Shown: positions 10,776 to 20,488 of the stretch, one piece after another | Layout of the letters: every line of letters starts with the position of its first letter | Position numbering within the stretch: position 1 is the first letter of the stretch | NCBI GenBank assembly: GCA_963930655.1 | Contig: OZ005617.1 | Span: 5,644,501-5,708,500 of the forward strand | Direction of reading: 5' to 3' | From: Myrica gale | Lineage: Eukaryota; Streptophyta; Magnoliopsida; Fagales; Myricaceae | Length of the DNA stretch: 64,000 bases | The notes under the pieces: generated by a model | The model's input: the letters and a program-made list of their open reading frames with translations, nothing else | Told to the model about the DNA's origin: nothing | Database searches by the model: none | Translations under genes and position numbers: made by a program

Positions 10776-12124
10776 TTAAGAGTTAGATACTTTGAACATG
10801 TCTAAACAGCATTCTGTTTTAAGGCCTCTGTTCCAAAACTTCTCATAATATTCTCCGTATGTAAAATCTCTGTAAACCGCTGGCTGTTCGTCGTTGATCA
10901 ACTCCTTTGCAGGTCCTACAACAGCATCTGGAGAAGGGCAGTAGAAGGTTGGAATGGATATTCGCTCCTTGTTGCAGTTCACAACAGCTCGATGGAGTAC
11001 ACTCTTGTGTCGATCATTGCTAATTACCTGATGCAAAGGGAAGATTAGAATGGCAACCAATTTCACTTTATTTTTTGGCTCACAGAAATTTTGTCATTTG
11101 CCTTTGATTGTTTGGTTAGGAACACGGTGAATGCAATTTTACCTGCATTTGGTCACCAATGTTGACAATGAAGGTATTTGGAATAGGATTGACGGCAATC
11201 CACTTGCCATTTCTTAAGACCTGCAATCCAGGCACGTCATCTTGAAGAAGAATGGTGATTAAATTAGGGTCAGTATGGCCAGGCAGTCCATAAGTAAGCT
11301 CTGGCTGCGGACAGGGTGGATAATAGTTCAACGCCATATGTTGGGCTTGCTTGCCTAAAGCCTTTTCAATGTAATCTCTTTTCAGCCCTAAGCTTTCGGA
11401 TATGGCCTCAAGCAGTCTTAGCACTAACCCCCTAATACTGGTGCAGTACTCAGCCACATCCTCCCTGTAGAGAAAACAAGTTAAGCAATCAGCTTTAAAT
11501 TTTAATCAAATTAATTGATGGAATATGATTAACAGGAATCCTCTCACCGACCTAAAGGATGGAGGATTCGAAGGCCATTCGTGCACGTAGTCCTCGAGAG
11601 GGTAGCAGTGGAATCTTAAGAAATCCCTCCAGTTTGACACTTTTTCAGTCTTAACATTGAAACTAGTCGAAAGCCTGGTGGTCTTTGACGGGTCATCTGA
11701 GTAGTTCTTCAGCCTCTCACTTTCTGGCAACCGGAAAAACTCTCTCGCTATACCCATGATTTTGTCAATCGTTGTCTCATGTATTCCGTGGTTTTTAACC
11801 TGAAAATGTTTCGTGTAGAACATATCGCTTAAGAACCAAGGTCCATACAGCATGACCTGAAACGTATATTGTATGAAAAACAATGGAGTAAAATCATATG
11901 GGTACCTGAAAGAAACCATCATGTTGGCATGCTTGACCGATCTGTTTGATGATATCAGAGTGAGCGGGCCCGTGAAGGCCCTGGAGATCGATGAGAGGAA
12001 TGGAGCCCTCCGCTGTCTCAACGTCGGAGAGATTAGGCCGGTCAGAGATGGGTCGGATGTAGTTTGACGGAACATGCGTGACACTCGATGCAAGGTCGGT
12101 TAGCAGCAGCATAGTGGTGGCCAT
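10776..12124 (-). CDS. DMR6/DLO-type 2-oxoglutarate- and Fe(II)-dependent dioxygenase
   Basis: Four exons join to a 346-residue protein: 12124-11906, 11799-11552, 11464-11143 and 11027-10776, all with GT..AG introns. The DIOX_N domain is in exons 1-2. The catalytic jelly-roll carries the iron ligands H219 and D221 (GLPGHTDPN) and H275 (SVLHRAVVN), and the 2-oxoglutarate-binding R285xS287 (ERISIP). NYYPPCPQPE at about 202-211 is typical of the DMR6/DLO (salicylate 3- or 5-hydroxylase) and flavone-synthase-like clade. That clade turns over salicylic acid and restrains immunity. The exact substrate cannot be read from sequence. Exon phases and length fit the family, and no lesion was seen. A TATA box lies 81-90 bp upstream of the ATG. 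Confidence 0.93.
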
Positions 12125-12204
12125 GTGTAGATGCTAGGCTAATCTGCGAACTTTGTGAGTTTGTTCTGAGTTCGTGAGTTGGATGAGCTGAGGTTGCGCC
12201 CCCC

Positions 12205-12214
12205 TTAATATATA
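12205..12214 (-). promoter_or_regulatory. TATA box of the dioxygenase gene
   Basis: TATATATTAA on the minus strand lies 81-90 bp upstream of the start codon of the 2OG-dioxygenase, a normal spacing for a plant core promoter with a short leader. A TGATGTCA palindrome-like motif, resembling a bZIP/TGA-type site, lies slightly further upstream (about 12234-12243). Its role is inference. Confidence 0.65.
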
Positions 12215-12219
12215 GCAAA

Positions 12220-13730
12220 CAAGTGCGGCAGCCATGACATCAGACTTCCTACGCCAGCAAATCTTTTTGGTTTTATTAATATTTGTGGTCGACTAATTAC
12301 CGAAAGAAAATAATTATTGCGGGTAGATCTTGCCCATAAATTCGAAAAACTTCCTATGCGGAAATATGTTTTTTGGTCCAATTAGATAGTCTAATTTGAA
12401 TACATATATATATTGGGTCATCTAATTTGGACAATAAATGATTCTAAACACTATTTTTATAACGATTCAAGAAAAGTACTAACTACATCATTGCTTTGAC
12501 TTTAAAAGAATCAGTCAAGATTGCTTTAAAACTCATTGGATCATTAGAAAGACTAGTTCAACCTATTAAAGTCTCAATTTAAAATTTAATCATTTTTTAT
12601 TCATTTCTCTTCTCCCACTTCAAGTGAAATTTGGGGTATTACATTTTTTTATCGCCTTAAAAGCATGCATGCGCAACAATTCAGTGGTTGGAAAAACAGA
12701 CTTCCACTCCTAGACGGACCTTATTCATTTGGTGGGATGGACATGAGTTAAAATCCTACTACCAATTTTGACTTAAAATGATACTTAAATTGTAAGGTAA
12801 AATTAAGTGTCAGGAGTTTGTTATTGTGGTGCATGCGTAATTGTAAATGTAAATAAATGTGTTTAACAAAAAAAATTCAATAAATGTGTCAGGAAAGCTG
12901 TCCTTTTGATATTAAAACACGTGCAACTTGCTGACATATATATGCATACGCGGGAAGGACACCGTTATCACTCGTCTCAAAAACGTGTAATTAAAATTAT
13001 TAATTCACTTCTTATGTCTTTCACTTATATTTAAAATATAGAAACTTTTGTTCTCACGTCTAGAAAATAATATGATTAAATACTATGTTTAATACCTCGG
13101 GAGTCATGTGGAACTTGTTTATTGCCTCTTAAGCGTGGTTTTAGTCAACTTTTAGAACCAATATAATATTATTGTCATTTTTTTTCCCTAGGCCTATAAT
13201 ATTGTTGCTCGAATCTTCTTATGTAGTATAATTTTAGTCGATGACTATAAGGAAAAGAATTGATTGGACCGCGATGTGTTGTAATGCACAATTAAGGTGG
13301 TGTTTGTTTGTGCAGTTTTGGCTCGGTTGGCATTTCTTCCTTTGTGGAGGGTTCTGATTCGAGGATCAAATCTTCTCGCCTGAATTTGTCAAGGAAAAAA
13401 ATTAAGGTAGTGTTTGTTTATGAAAATTTTGGAATTGTGAAAATGTTAGATATTGAAATTTGTGAAAAAATAAAAATATTTTATAAAAGTTAGTGAAAAA
13501 GTAAAGGGATAAAAAAATTTTAAAAATTTATATAATAAAAAAATATTATTTAATAATTTTTTAATATTAACCTAATGTCGTAAATATCTCTGCCTCAATC
13601 CCTCCTTCATCAGCTGTTTGTCGGTTCTTACATGGTCTGCATGCGTCATTCAAGTAGACAAAGGGCGGTCAGGCTCGCAGCATCGGCGACAGATGGAGAC
13701 AGTACACCCATCGTTAACATGGCTGGATAA
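12220..13730. other. AT-rich intergenic DNA with a dispersed repeat
   Basis: About 12455-12645 resembles 39095-39256 and, inverted, 45395-45545. The shared blocks are 'tcaAGATTGCTTTaaA' and, for the first two, a terminal GGGGTATTACA. This suggests an old repeat family of unknown class. Around 13290-13500 two 'ggtagtgTTTGTTTatg'-like starts resemble ends of TTTGGAT-type MITEs. No gene was recognised. Confidence 0.4.
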
Positions 13731-13975
13731 CTCATATGACTGCGTACGTTGGCTGAGGTAACCACAATGACATCACTATGCAAACCTCATTCATGATCTA
13801 ATAATATGAAGATTCTCCCGTGAATTCTTTTTAGGGTCGTTTTAGGGTCGTTTGATGACTCGTAAGACTGCGTACGTAGGCTGAGGTAACCATAATGACA
13901 TCACTATGCAAACCTCATTCATGATCTGATAATATGAAGATTATCCCGTGAATTCTTTAAGGGTCGTTTAAAATT
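13731..13975. repeat. 128-bp tandem duplication
   Basis: The segment starting CTCATATGACTGCGTACG at 13731 recurs at 13859 (CTCGTAAGACTGCGTACG), giving a 128-bp period. Both units continue through GGCTGAGGTAACCA, ATGACATCACTATGCAAACC, TTCATGATCT and CCCGTGAATTCTTT to a GGGTCGTTT end. Only scattered substitutions separate them. The unit carries no recognisable gene. Confidence 0.92.
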
Positions 13976-14208
13976 ATTTAGAATTAAAATACTTTACTAT
14001 TATTTTGTAGATGATTCATTAGTTTTAACTTAAATGATTGAGCCATGGTAATATCAACATTATGGCTTCTGACCATTAAACAGTCCGCAACACTGGTAGT
14101 ACAATTATTATATACACTTTTCATCCACGAATTATTATAAGATTTATAATTCATACTTTAAGTTTGTGAAGACCCGGTCTTTTAAAAAAAAAAAAGATTA
14201 TTTTGCAA

Positions 14209-14280
14209 GGTGGAGATTCGAACTGGGGCACTTAGGAAGGAGAGAGGCGCGCATCTAGACCACTGAGGCGATGTGCGTCT
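14209..14280 (-). other. tRNA-like (Pol III box A/B) segment inside the solo LTR
   Basis: On the minus strand, CCTCAGTGG (box A region, about 14260-14268) precedes GTTCGAATCTC (box B, 14213-14223) with tRNA-like spacing. The pattern resembles a tRNA or a tRNA-derived SINE head in antisense to the LTR. It is not a good tRNA gene: I could not fold a convincing acceptor stem. It could be a captured SINE fragment or chance similarity retained in this LTR family. Confidence 0.45.
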
Positions 14281-14652
14281 TTATGTCTTATGGTGATTTT
14301 TAGTTTATTTAAACTCGTTTTTCTCGACTTTGATTTTTAAGTAAAACGGTGAGTTTTGATCTCCTTCTTCCCCAAACCCTAAAACACCCGAGTTTTAACC
14401 TATGGCCGCCGATTTCAAGATCTGGACTTTCTCTCTCACCAATTCTCTCTCTCTCTTCATTTTCTCACTCATTTTAACTCATTTTTAAGCGTTTGTTTGG
14501 GCGTTTCATTTCTTCAACGATTTGCTTTAAGTTTGTTTATGATTTTTATGTGATTAAAGTCAATAATGAGTGGTAATCGAAGGGACGTCGGTTGGATCTC
14601 AAATTAGAACGTTAGAGACTCATCATCTACCTTGTGATTAAGCCTCAACACC

Positions 14653-14660
14653 TATAAAAG
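14653..14660 (+). promoter_or_regulatory. TATA box inside the solo LTR
   Basis: CCTATAAAAGGGAG is a strong Pol II TATA context followed by a CT-rich leader, as expected at the U3/R boundary of a plant LTR. The LTR may still act as a promoter reading rightwards. Confidence 0.6.
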
Positions 14661-15672
14661 GGAGTTTCGTTCAGATTGTAGTGCACACCACTCAATTTTG
14701 GGTTATTCTCCATTTTGAGTTTTCTCTCTCTCTCTCTCTAAGTCAATTTCGGCCATTGTTGAGTTTCTCGATTTTATTCGGTTCTTTTGGGTCGCTGCAA
14801 TACGTGGATTTTAGGGCGATTCGATTGTTGAAGCAAATCTGGTAAGTGGAGCTACTATATTGTTTTCTTCAAAAATTATGAACATGCTTTCATAAACGAT
14901 TTTGTGGAAAATATTTTATTGCAAGTTTATGTTATTCTGAAAACAAATGTTGAATTTTAAAAGATCTACTGAGATTGTTTATATGACTATTCTGAATTAT
15001 TTATCAAAGATGATGTATTCTGCTGAACATCATTTCTGATTTTAAATATGAGTTCTGATATTATATATTATACTGTTTTCAAACCCCGAGGCGATGTTCT
15101 GATTACTGATTACTGATTACTGCTACTGTTGGTACCAACTCATTACTGATTACTGGTGCGCCCATTCTTCAGATTGATTTCTGTGTGGGTTTCTCTCTAG
15201 TGCACACTTAGCGTACGTGGCTAAGTCTTAGTAGGGCAAACTCCACTTTCTGTTGGCTTAATTCGGTTTGGCCACCGGTTAAGTCGTTGCACAACCCTGC
15301 CACAGGGGTCAATGTGGCTTACTGTTGATATCAAGGGGATTTTCTGAAAAGCTATTTTATTTTCTGAATTTCTGGTCACTGAATTGAGTATTATTTTCAA
15401 CGAAAAAAAAATATTTTTTTATTTTCTGCTTACTAAGTTGTCGAACTCACTCCGTTATTATTTTTTCCACTTTCAGAGATTTTTAAAGAACGTGACAAGG
15501 ATGATACTTAGATGGCATGCGGGCGGGAGCAGTATTGTTTTGAAAATTGTACAAGTTTATGTTTTAAAGCATTGAAGTTTTGATGATGTTTTTATTTAGA
15601 ATAAAGGAAATGATGTCTCAAAGTTGTTTTAATGAAAATTTCAAATGTTGATTTTTGGGGCGTGACAAAGTT

Positions 15673-16080
15673 ACCACGTTTGAGATCACATTATACTGAC
15701 AAACCATTCATCCATAACACATTGCAATCTCGCCTATTTTTTTTGTCAAATTAGACGAAAATTGATTTTTTCCCGTCAATTCATCCCCAACACTTTACAA
15801 TAATTTAAGGTGCAAAATGTAAAACATATGGTAGTTCGTAAGTGGAAAGTATATTTTTCAGTCGCCTTACAAGTGAGTATCTTTCTTAAGTTATTGATCA
15901 GTGTGCCTTTGAGAGAGACATTTTCAAATGCTCTGAATTTATTTGTGTAACCTCGGATTCACTCTGGTAGGCTTTGCATATAGGATTCTAGAAATTTTAG
16001 CATCGTCAACCCTATCAATGAGTATGCTTTGCCCTCTGGTAAGTAACAAAAAGAAAAAGGGGAAGTTGAGTGTGTGTTTA
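15673..16080. other. AT-rich intergenic DNA between two retrotransposon remnants
   Basis: No gene or repeat was recognised between the solo LTR and the Copia-like LTR remnant. Confidence 0.35.
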
Positions 16081-16464
16081 TGTAAGAACTGAAAACATAT
16101 AAACTAGAATACGATCTTTTACCTCCAGATATTTGTGCTTAAACAATCGAGATATCTACAAAATAGAGTTAGAGTTTTATGTAGGGGAGAGACTTCTAGC
16201 CTTAGCCTTAGAATTTTTTTGGGTGGTTCTAATGGAAAATACAAGCTCCTTTATATAGTCAAGACTAGGGACACTCACTTATTATTCCTATAACCTTTGG
16301 GCTACCATCATTATTCCATCCATTAAAGAATATCAAGAGTTAGTCACCTTATAATTAAAACAATTACCTATCATTAATAGAAAAAGTGAACCACTTTAGG
16401 GAAGATCAATGGTTTTCTAAGGAAAACCAACAGTCTTTAGGGAAAACGAACAGCTCTTCCAACA
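16081..16464 (-). mobile_element. probable Copia-type LTR remnant
   Basis: On the minus strand a purine tract, CCAAGTGGGAGAA, is followed directly by TGTTGGAAGAGC. This is the usual polypurine-tract / LTR-start junction of plant Copia elements. Reading on, a TATA box (CTATATAAAGGAG, at about 16240-16250 on the plus strand) and a candidate CA end near 16081 define a roughly 384-bp LTR. No matching target duplication or polyprotein was found, so the left border is approximate. It may be a truncated element with some internal sequence to the right (to about 16700). Confidence 0.45.
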
Positions 16465-16479
16465 TTCTCCCACTTGGTT

Positions 16480-17330
16480 CACTTAATAGGTAAAATTGAA
16501 ATGACAAAAATAAATGCCCTTAAATCCTGACAAGATATCCTACATATGAACCATGGTGGTGTTGCTATATGTAGTGAGCATTTTCCTTCCATGTGTCACG
16601 ATACATATTATCCCTTAAATACTTCACGAAAATGACTCGCTGCCGCATCAAAGATCAAACATAATGTTGAAATGCAGCTGGCACGCGGCGATGCATGAAA
16701 CATATCCTTTTTAGCCACATTTTCAATTCATTTTAGACACGTAATTACGACAGCTCCAATCTTTTTCACTTGCTTTTTGAATATTTGCATGAACATTGTG
16801 CAGTACATATGCAGTTGGGGGTTTTAATTAAAATATAGTACGTGGTACTAATAATTAAGAAAACTTCAACCACAATATTTGCATGAACATTAATGTACGT
16901 GGTACTGATTGTTGTTAGTTTCAGATCTTTATGACTAGGATTTCATTGAAGTCATTTGGGAGCAGAGAAGTGTTGGCTATGGAGTGCCTGTTTAACGTTG
17001 AGAAATTTGTATAGTGAGAGTTAGAATTCGAGATTCTGAGCCATGGAGTAAAGTACCGGAGGAGTTGAAGCCATTGAAGACGAACTCAACAGCGAAAAGA
17101 TGAGATCCGGTCTGAAATTTGCGGGTCCGCCTCAAAACGGGTTGGGAGTGGATGTCTTCATTTTAAATGACGTGGTATGCTCTGAACCGTCAGATTGTTA
17201 ACTTTATATCCTCACCGTCTCTCATTACCACTCAGCACAATAAGACTCAGCATGTTAACCGAACCCGGAGAGAGACCATTGGTTCCAAATTGATGGGCTT
17301 TCCTGCATAAATTGGTTGTCGTCGTCTATG
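16480..17330. other. possible retroelement interior and intergenic DNA
   Basis: Bases up to about 16700 could be the 3' interior of the Copia-like remnant, but no protein is readable. The rest (16700-17330) shows no recognisable gene. Confidence 0.3.
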
Positions 17331-17338
17331 TCCTTAAA

Positions 17339-17720
17339 CAGTGGCGGAACCAGGATCCAGTTTGAAGGGGGTCGAACTCCTAAGGCGAAATGACAAATTT
17401 TTTTCCCTTACTTAATGCAAAAAGGTGTTTTGGAGTTAAAATATCGAAAATTAAGGATTAAGAGTATTAAAAATATTGAAATACACCTACCATACAAAAC
17501 AAAATTCATCAACAAAAAAAAATGATATATGTAAATGATGCATTTGATAATATATGTCATGTAACATCAGCAATGTGTCAATCTGTGATTCAAGCTGATG
17601 CGAAATAACTTGAAGAATAAAAAATAGCTAGCTAGCCTATATAATCTATTTTTTCTGTTATAAATATAAACGGTTATTCTAAGATACGGTAGATACTTAT
17701 TGCCTTCATGCATATAACAC

Positions 17721-17755
<35 letters not shown>

Positions 17756-18492
17756 AGGAAAAACTCAGGTACAACTCAAACTCATTTTTTAAAAAAAATT
17801 TAAAACAAGTAAAAACAGATGACACTATTGTTATTTTTTGCACTCCATTCTATATGGGGTAGTAAAATCTAGCCTATTTTTTTTTTACTATATCTCTATA
17901 GATTGCAAATCCATATTCTTGTCCCGTACCTTCCTACGTACCAAAACAACGAACAAAAAAAATACAATAATTACCTTCCTACGTACCAAAACAACGAACA
18001 AAAAAATACAATAGGCTTTGCAGGTGGAATATATAATATGGTATTGGACCTACAAATATCTTCAATAGTGGCGCAATTATTTCTTACTTTGTTTATCGTT
18101 TAATGGAGGAAACTAAAAGTAAGTACCTGACCAGTAGTTAAGCTGTTAACAAGCACATCTGTGCCCACGATGTAGCAAACTTCTGCGTGTCATATCTTGT
18201 CTTAAACCAAAGTATGTCCAGGTCCAGGCCGGCTCATGAAGTACTCAACCCAAAGCCATATTGATTGGCTTGAGTAACTTGGCAGCGACACAAGTACGTG
18301 AAATTTGATCTTTATTAGTTAATTTTGATGACTCTGTCATTAATTAAGTACTGTTATAAAAAGTTAATTTTTTAATTACATGCAAATTATTTTTTGGGAG
18401 TGTCAAAAGTGTCGGACTCTGTCTTTAATTAAGTACTGCTGCAAAGTTAGTACATGTAAATTGGTTTCTGGGGTCCCTGCTTCCGCCTCTGG
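17339..18492. mobile_element. non-autonomous hAT-like element, family CAGTGGCGGA, copy 1
   Basis: The left end CAGTGGCGGAACCAGGATCC matches the reverse complement of the right end (CAGAGGCGGAAGCAGGGACC). Flanks TCCTTAAA (17331-17338) and ACCTTAAA (18493-18500) match at 7 of 8 positions, as expected for a hAT 8-bp duplication, allowing one extra G at the right terminus. The left interior (to about 17480) is similar to the copy at 35667. It contains (GA)n at 17722-17752, a 44-bp tandem duplication (about 17925-18012) and a second, imperfect duplication near 18330-18450. No transposase was seen. Confidence 0.75.
17722..17752. repeat. (GA)n microsatellite
   Basis: An uninterrupted run of about 15 GA units inside the hAT-like element. 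Confidence 0.95.
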
Positions 18493-18499
18493 ACCTTAA

Positions 18500-18775
18500 A
18501 AGAAAGACCGCAACGTACGTCCAGAACTGTCGTGTCGCTTTCCAGTGCCACACCCTGACACACGTCGTTATAAGTAATTAATAAATATCTATGGGGTAGG
18601 CACTACCTTAGGTCCTCCTTGACTATAACTGTCCCAAACGTCTCTGTATGAATTGTTGCAAAATGACGTGATGTCTCGAAGTTTGCTCTCTGTACGGCAA
18701 AGATTCCCTTGAATTATTATGGTATTTTTCTTTCCTTTTACTAGTTAAGAATTGTTATGGTAATCCGGGCCTGGC
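18500..18775. other. intergenic DNA
   Basis: No gene or repeat was recognised between the hAT-like element and the small MITE. Confidence 0.3.
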
Positions 18776-18955
18776 TGAGTTTGGATGAGAAAAAAATTAT
18801 TGTAAGTAGTATATATTCCGTTAGAATGGGTGAAAAGATCTTGGAGTTGATAAAAAGTTTGCAAGTTTATGAAAAATTACTATGTATTAGAGTTGGTAAA
18901 AAAATAATTAAAATATTTTTTAAAAAAAATCTTTGACATCCAAACAGCTGCTGTG
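18776..18955 (+). mobile_element. MITE-like element with TTTGGATG ends, second copy
   Basis: It starts GGCTGAGTTTGGATG and ends CATCCAAACAGCTG, an inverted pair. The interior, with repeated TTTGCAAGTTTATGAAAAA-like blocks and a final TTTTTTAAAAAAAATCTTTGACATCC, matches the reverse complement of 7490-7715. No coding capacity. Confidence 0.55.
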
Positions 18956-18959
18956 AAAG

Positions 18960-19339
18960 AGTTAATTCGAAAATGTTGTCCACGTGCACACGAGGATTGG
19001 TTTCCTTCGGTAAGGGGTTCCTTATAATTTTACAATTTACGGATCCATTGGAGATATAATTAGCTAACGCACTGATAAACTTCTAGACACGTATAGCCTT
19101 CTCTCATCACATAAATCAAGTAAATTGTAATCAATCAATCCTGCACCTTGTTTACATGATATCTATGTCCAACTGTTCCTTGAAGAAACAGGCGAAGTAC
19201 GTCCACTCAGTGTGTTTCTTTGACCACATGCTTTAATCTTCGATGTCCTCTAATGATCTTCTAATGTAACGAAAATTCTGCATGTTCGGGACAGATAATT
19301 GTAATGTCCTCCCACGCTTTTATTATCCCACGATTTTAT
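18960..19339. other. intergenic DNA left of the MULE
   Basis: No gene recognised. Confidence 0.3.
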
Positions 19340-19348
19340 TAATTTTAA

Positions 19349-19556
19349 GGGATAATTACACTTTTTTTCACGAACTTATACATGATACTCAATATCTCTT
19401 CTCAAACTACAACTTGTGGCAACTCACCATCATAATTTACGTGTTCTGTTTTAACCCCATTTGGGACCCCAATTGGATGTTATATCCCACGTTCTCCGTC
19501 ACACGTGACCATCACGTGACGCCCATACGATGCGAATAGTCCATATTGCCCCCAAG
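19349..19556 (+). repeat. left terminal inverted repeat of the MULE
   Basis: Pairs with 23294-23500. Both carry the palindromic ACGTGACCAT(C/G)ACGTGA-like core and CACGTG-type motifs (about 19503-19518), which could bind host or transposase proteins (inference). Confidence 0.9.
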
Positions 19557-19971
19557 AACCAGTGCTATTGCAATTGGTTTAATTTTCCCTCGTGCCCTAA
19601 ACATTGCGTATGGGTTACTTCAACGTTGTCTGAACTCCCAATAGATGTGGCGCACCAGAAACTTAACAATTTGGATATGCGATCAGGGAAGGCTGAGAGA
19701 ACACCAGAACATCGAATTCGCAAGGTAATGCCTAGAAATAAAATTTTCATGTTCATACAGTCCTTCATCTTTACGTGTTCAATGTACTTTTCATAAATCC
19801 TCTTGTTATCGAAGGTGACCTGGGAATGCAATTATCGAATGACCCTCCCTCATTAGTACTTTGGGTAAATGCTTGCATTTTATATTCTACAGTTTTTACC
19901 TTGCAAATAATGTGTGGGTAAACGCTTTGTGTGTATATTGTGCAACTTAGTTTTCTTCCTTTTGTGGTGTC

Positions 19972-20169
19972 ATGTCTACTTCCAATGCTAGTTCAGTGTG
20001 AGGATGTCATTGTTACTGCAATGTCTATACCTACATGAAGACATCGTACATTGAGTAAAAATTTGGACGTTGATTCTTCAATTGTTCCAACTATAAGTTG
20101 AAGCGTGCTTGTGGGTTTTTTGCTTGGGTTGATCCTCCAATGTGTGTACAATTAAAATTAATGCATTAA
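19972..20169 (+). pseudogene. GRF-type zinc finger protein carried by the MULE
   Basis: From an ATG at 19972 the frame reads MSTSNASSV, then CHCYCNV, then FFNCSNYKLKRACGFFAWVDPP. The C-x-C, C and C cysteines plus the CGFFxWVDPP signature define a zf-GRF domain, common in plant transposon-associated proteins. Three in-frame stops interrupt it: TGA at 19999, TAA at 20056 and TGA at 20071. The TGAs at 19999 and 20071 fall where arginine (CGA) would fit the motif, so C-to-T decay is likely. The gene faces the transposase gene tail-to-tail. Confidence 0.75.
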
Positions 20170-20488
20170 AAACATGACAAAGTTGATCTCATTCAACTTC
20201 TTGCTTTCATTGGTAATAGAAGATCTTACAAAAATGCAGCATATAGCCCTAAAAGAAGATCTTTCATCAACAATGTAGCAACCAAAATAATCCAACCAGC
20301 TGCAACTGTTTCACAACTTATAGCATTTAACCCCAGCACTACAACCTGCTACAATGGCCCTCAAAATTATAGCACATGGCCAAAATACACCCAGCTCCTA
20401 CATCTTCAAATTTACGCTGAAGTACAGAACCAAAATAAGTACATATTCAACTCAGTTCACAACCAAAATAAGTACATCACAAACAAAA

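Larger units (their letters stand above)
14165..15667 (+). mobile_element. solo LTR of a retrotransposon, 1503 bp
   Basis: The element starts TGTGAAGACCCGG and ends GGGGCGTGACA, so it has TG..CA termini with imperfect inverted ends. It is flanked by a perfect 5-bp target duplication, AAGTT, at 14160-14164 and 15668-15672. There is no second LTR, primer-binding site or polyprotein, so this is a solo LTR left by LTR-LTR recombination. It contains a TATA box (14653-14660) and a CT-rich leader (about 14723-14740). The length and termini recall plant Ty3/Gypsy families, but the superfamily is inference. A tRNA-like block lies near its 5' end. Confidence 0.9.

Noticed and set aside
14209-14280. A true tRNA gene on the minus strand
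   Set aside because: Box A and B are present but I could not fold a convincing acceptor stem, and it lies inside an LTR; kept only as a tRNA-like segment.
19282-19831. Open frames at the left end of the MULE
   Set aside because: They run through or next to the terminal inverted repeat and have no protein similarity.
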